Shown here one piece after another: positions 63,107 through 64,000 of a stretch of DNA of 64,000 nucleotides (its first letter is position 1; the number at the start of each line of letters is the position of its first letter). Location of the stretch: contig NZ_JAHGVE010000003.1 of assembly GCF_018835585.1 (NCBI RefSeq), positions 1 to 64,000 on the forward strand. The letters run 5' to 3'. The notes under the pieces were generated by a model. That model had not been told where the DNA came from. It ran no database searches and worked only from the letters and a program-made list of their open reading frames with translations. Source of the stretch: Pelorhabdus rhamnosifermentans (GTDB taxonomy: Bacteria > Bacillota > Negativicutes > UMGS1260). Both the position numbers and the translations under genes were made by a program.

Positions 63107-63149
63107 TTGATTGTTTAGCAAGAAATCAAAAATTGTATTGATTGTTTGC
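63107..63149. promoter_or_regulatory. direct repeats TTGATTGTTT between the divergent small genes
   Basis: TTGATTGTTTAGC (63107-63119) and TTGATTGTTTGC (63138-63149) are near-identical, 31 bp apart, in the divergent promoter of the DUF6809-like and Cro/CI-like genes. They could be operators for the small HTH protein. Confidence 0.5.
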
Positions 63150-63217
63150 TATTTTAAACGTTCGCTGTTGTTTGTAATTCATTGATGTAGTAAGATAAGG
63201 TTAAAAGGAGTTTTTTT

Positions 63218-63439
63218 ATGTCAATCAGTTATAAAAGACTATTTCATTTACTTATAGACAAGGGTATAAAGGATAGTGATTTAAGAAAATTATCCGGTAT
63301 TTCTGCACCTACTATGGCAAAATTAAAACAGGATAAGGTAGTTCAGACTGATATTATAAGTAAAGTCTGTGCAGCTCTCAACTGTCAGCCGGGGGATATT
63401 ATGGAGTACATTCCTGAACAAAAAGATGAAGGAAAATAA
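63218..63439 (+). CDS. Cro/CI-type helix-turn-helix regulator
   Basis: A 73-aa XRE-like DNA-binding protein: YKRLFHLLIDKGIKDSDLRK, LSGISAPTMAKLKQDK and KVCAALNCQPGDIMEYIPE form the YozG/HTH_26 pattern. AAAGGAG lies before the ATG at 63218. It is 63 bp upstream of a Fic-family gene in the same direction, possibly as its regulator or antitoxin. Confidence 0.88.
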   Translation: MSISYKRLFHLLIDKGIKDSDLRKLSGISAPTMAKLKQDKVVQTDIISKVCAALNCQPGDIMEYIPEQKDEGK

Positions 63440-63502
63440 TGTTTTTGGCGTTAGGAGCGGAATATTATTGCGAAAAAGGTGTATAGAGAGGGGGATAAAT
63501 GT

Positions 63503-64000
63503 ATGAAAGAATTGTTGGATAAGATTGACCGCCTTCAACAAGAAATCAGTCAGAACCGCCCGCTTGAGGAGCCTATGCTGAGCCAATTAAAGGCCTATTA
63601 CCGGATTGGCCTAACCTTTAGTAGTAATGCTCTGGAAGGCAATTCATTGACAGAAACAGAAACAAAAGTTGTATTAGAAGACGGACTTACCATTGGCGGG
63701 AAGCCACTCCGAGATCATCTTGAAGCTCTCGGTCACAGCCAGGCATTTGATTTGATGTTTTCACTTATAAAGCAGAAATGTTTTACTGAGCAGGATGTTT
63801 TAGCTCTACATCGAATGTTTTATCATCAAATTGATGATAGTCAAGCAGGGGGTTATCGCCGTCAGCGCGTGTTTATAAGCGGCTCGCAGTATCCTGTTCC
63901 TGATTGGCCAGACATTTCAAAGCTAATGGAAGAATGGCTTCAACAATTGTCTGAACAACGAAAAAAACTGCATCCAGTGGAATTTGCAGCCCAAGTGCAT
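63503..64000 (+). CDS. Fic-family protein, N-terminal part (runs off the window)
   Basis: The first 166 residues of a Fic protein. The inhibitory-helix motif SSNALEGNSLT, of the class II S/TxxxEG/N type, is near residue 45, so the enzyme carries its own intramolecular inhibitor. GGYRRQRVFISGSQYPVPDW is the region before the Fic core. The sequence ends just after LHPVEFAAQVH, before the catalytic HPFxDGNGR loop, which lies outside the window. Fic enzymes usually AMPylate target proteins. ATG at 63503 follows AGGGGG. Confidence 0.85.
   Translation, partial: MKELLDKIDRLQQEISQNRPLEEPMLSQLKAYYRIGLTFSSNALEGNSLTETETKVVLEDGLTIGGKPLRDHLEALGHSQAFDLMFSLIKQKCFTEQDVLALHRMFYHQIDDSQAGGYRRQRVFISGSQYPVPDWPDISKLMEEWLQQLSEQRKKLHPVEFAAQVH

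Overview
The window reads as chromosome of a low-GC anaerobic bacterium with Firmicutes-type expression signals: strong AGGAGG-like ribosome binding sites, TTGACA/TATAAT promoters, many intrinsic terminators, and frequent TTG/GTG starts. Protein content (HprK, GGDEF-EAL and chemotaxis proteins, an Entner-Doudoroff branch, a single-subunit siroheme reductase, many Na+/anion permeases) suggests a motile, sugar-acid- and amino-acid-using fermenter. A member of the Negativicutes (Pelosinus/Sporomusa-like) is my best guess, but this is inference. I see no rRNA, tRNA, CRISPR array, transposase or prophage.

Layout. 0.2-4.3 kb: two methyl-accepting chemotaxis proteins; the second lies behind a class I cyclic-di-GMP riboswitch with its own promoter and terminator. 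4.5-13.5 kb: a 2-keto-3-deoxygluconate (KDG) locus with a small ORF, GntR and LacI regulators, MFS sugar-acid permease, KDPG aldolase, KDG kinase, Fsa-type transaldolase, transketolase and HPr kinase. 13.7-18.1 kb: a membrane ABC-sensor/PAS/GGDEF/EAL protein, a response regulator fused to a CheX-like domain, and a stand-alone CheX. 18.3-23.1 kb: malic enzyme, a LysR regulator and a polar amino-acid ABC importer. 23.1-25.1 kb: htpG.

25.2-34.3 kb: a promoter-led operon pxpA-DUF969-DUF979-DUF1445-pxpB-pxpC-accB-accC, followed by murI and a siroheme/ferredoxin reductase. This is the most interesting block: it holds every part expected of a split biotin-dependent lactam (5-oxoproline) carboxylase/hydrolase with its own permease, a putative D-glutamate cyclase-family enzyme, and glutamate racemase next door. 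34.4-46.9 kb: permeases (two ArsB/NhaD/SLC13-like, one APC, one nucleoside-gate-like, one MFS), a histidine kinase, AlkD-like and Nif3-like proteins, several small proteins and a 29-aa membrane peptide, with unusually dense inverted repeats around 43.6-45.7 kb. 47-54.8 kb: LysR, GNAT, Ogt, CoaA, iron alcohol dehydrogenase, a membrane-anchored PIG-L deacetylase, a chloramphenicol acetyltransferase homologue and an AlaX-like editing protein. 54.8-56.5 kb: flavin reductase and AraC regulator flanked by two near-identical terminators. 56.5-62.5 kb: gluconate locus (RpiR regulator, IlvD/Edd-family dehydratase, GntP permease, FGGY gluconokinase). 62.7-64 kb: a small DUF6809-like protein, a Cro/CI-type regulator and a Fic-family gene cut by the window edge.

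How it fits together: the gluconate locus could feed the KDG locus if its dehydratase makes KDG from gluconate. The c-di-GMP riboswitch, GGDEF-EAL protein and CheX proteins point to linked control of motility by c-di-GMP and chemotaxis. The pxp-acc-murI block would link D/L-glutamate and 5-oxoproline metabolism.
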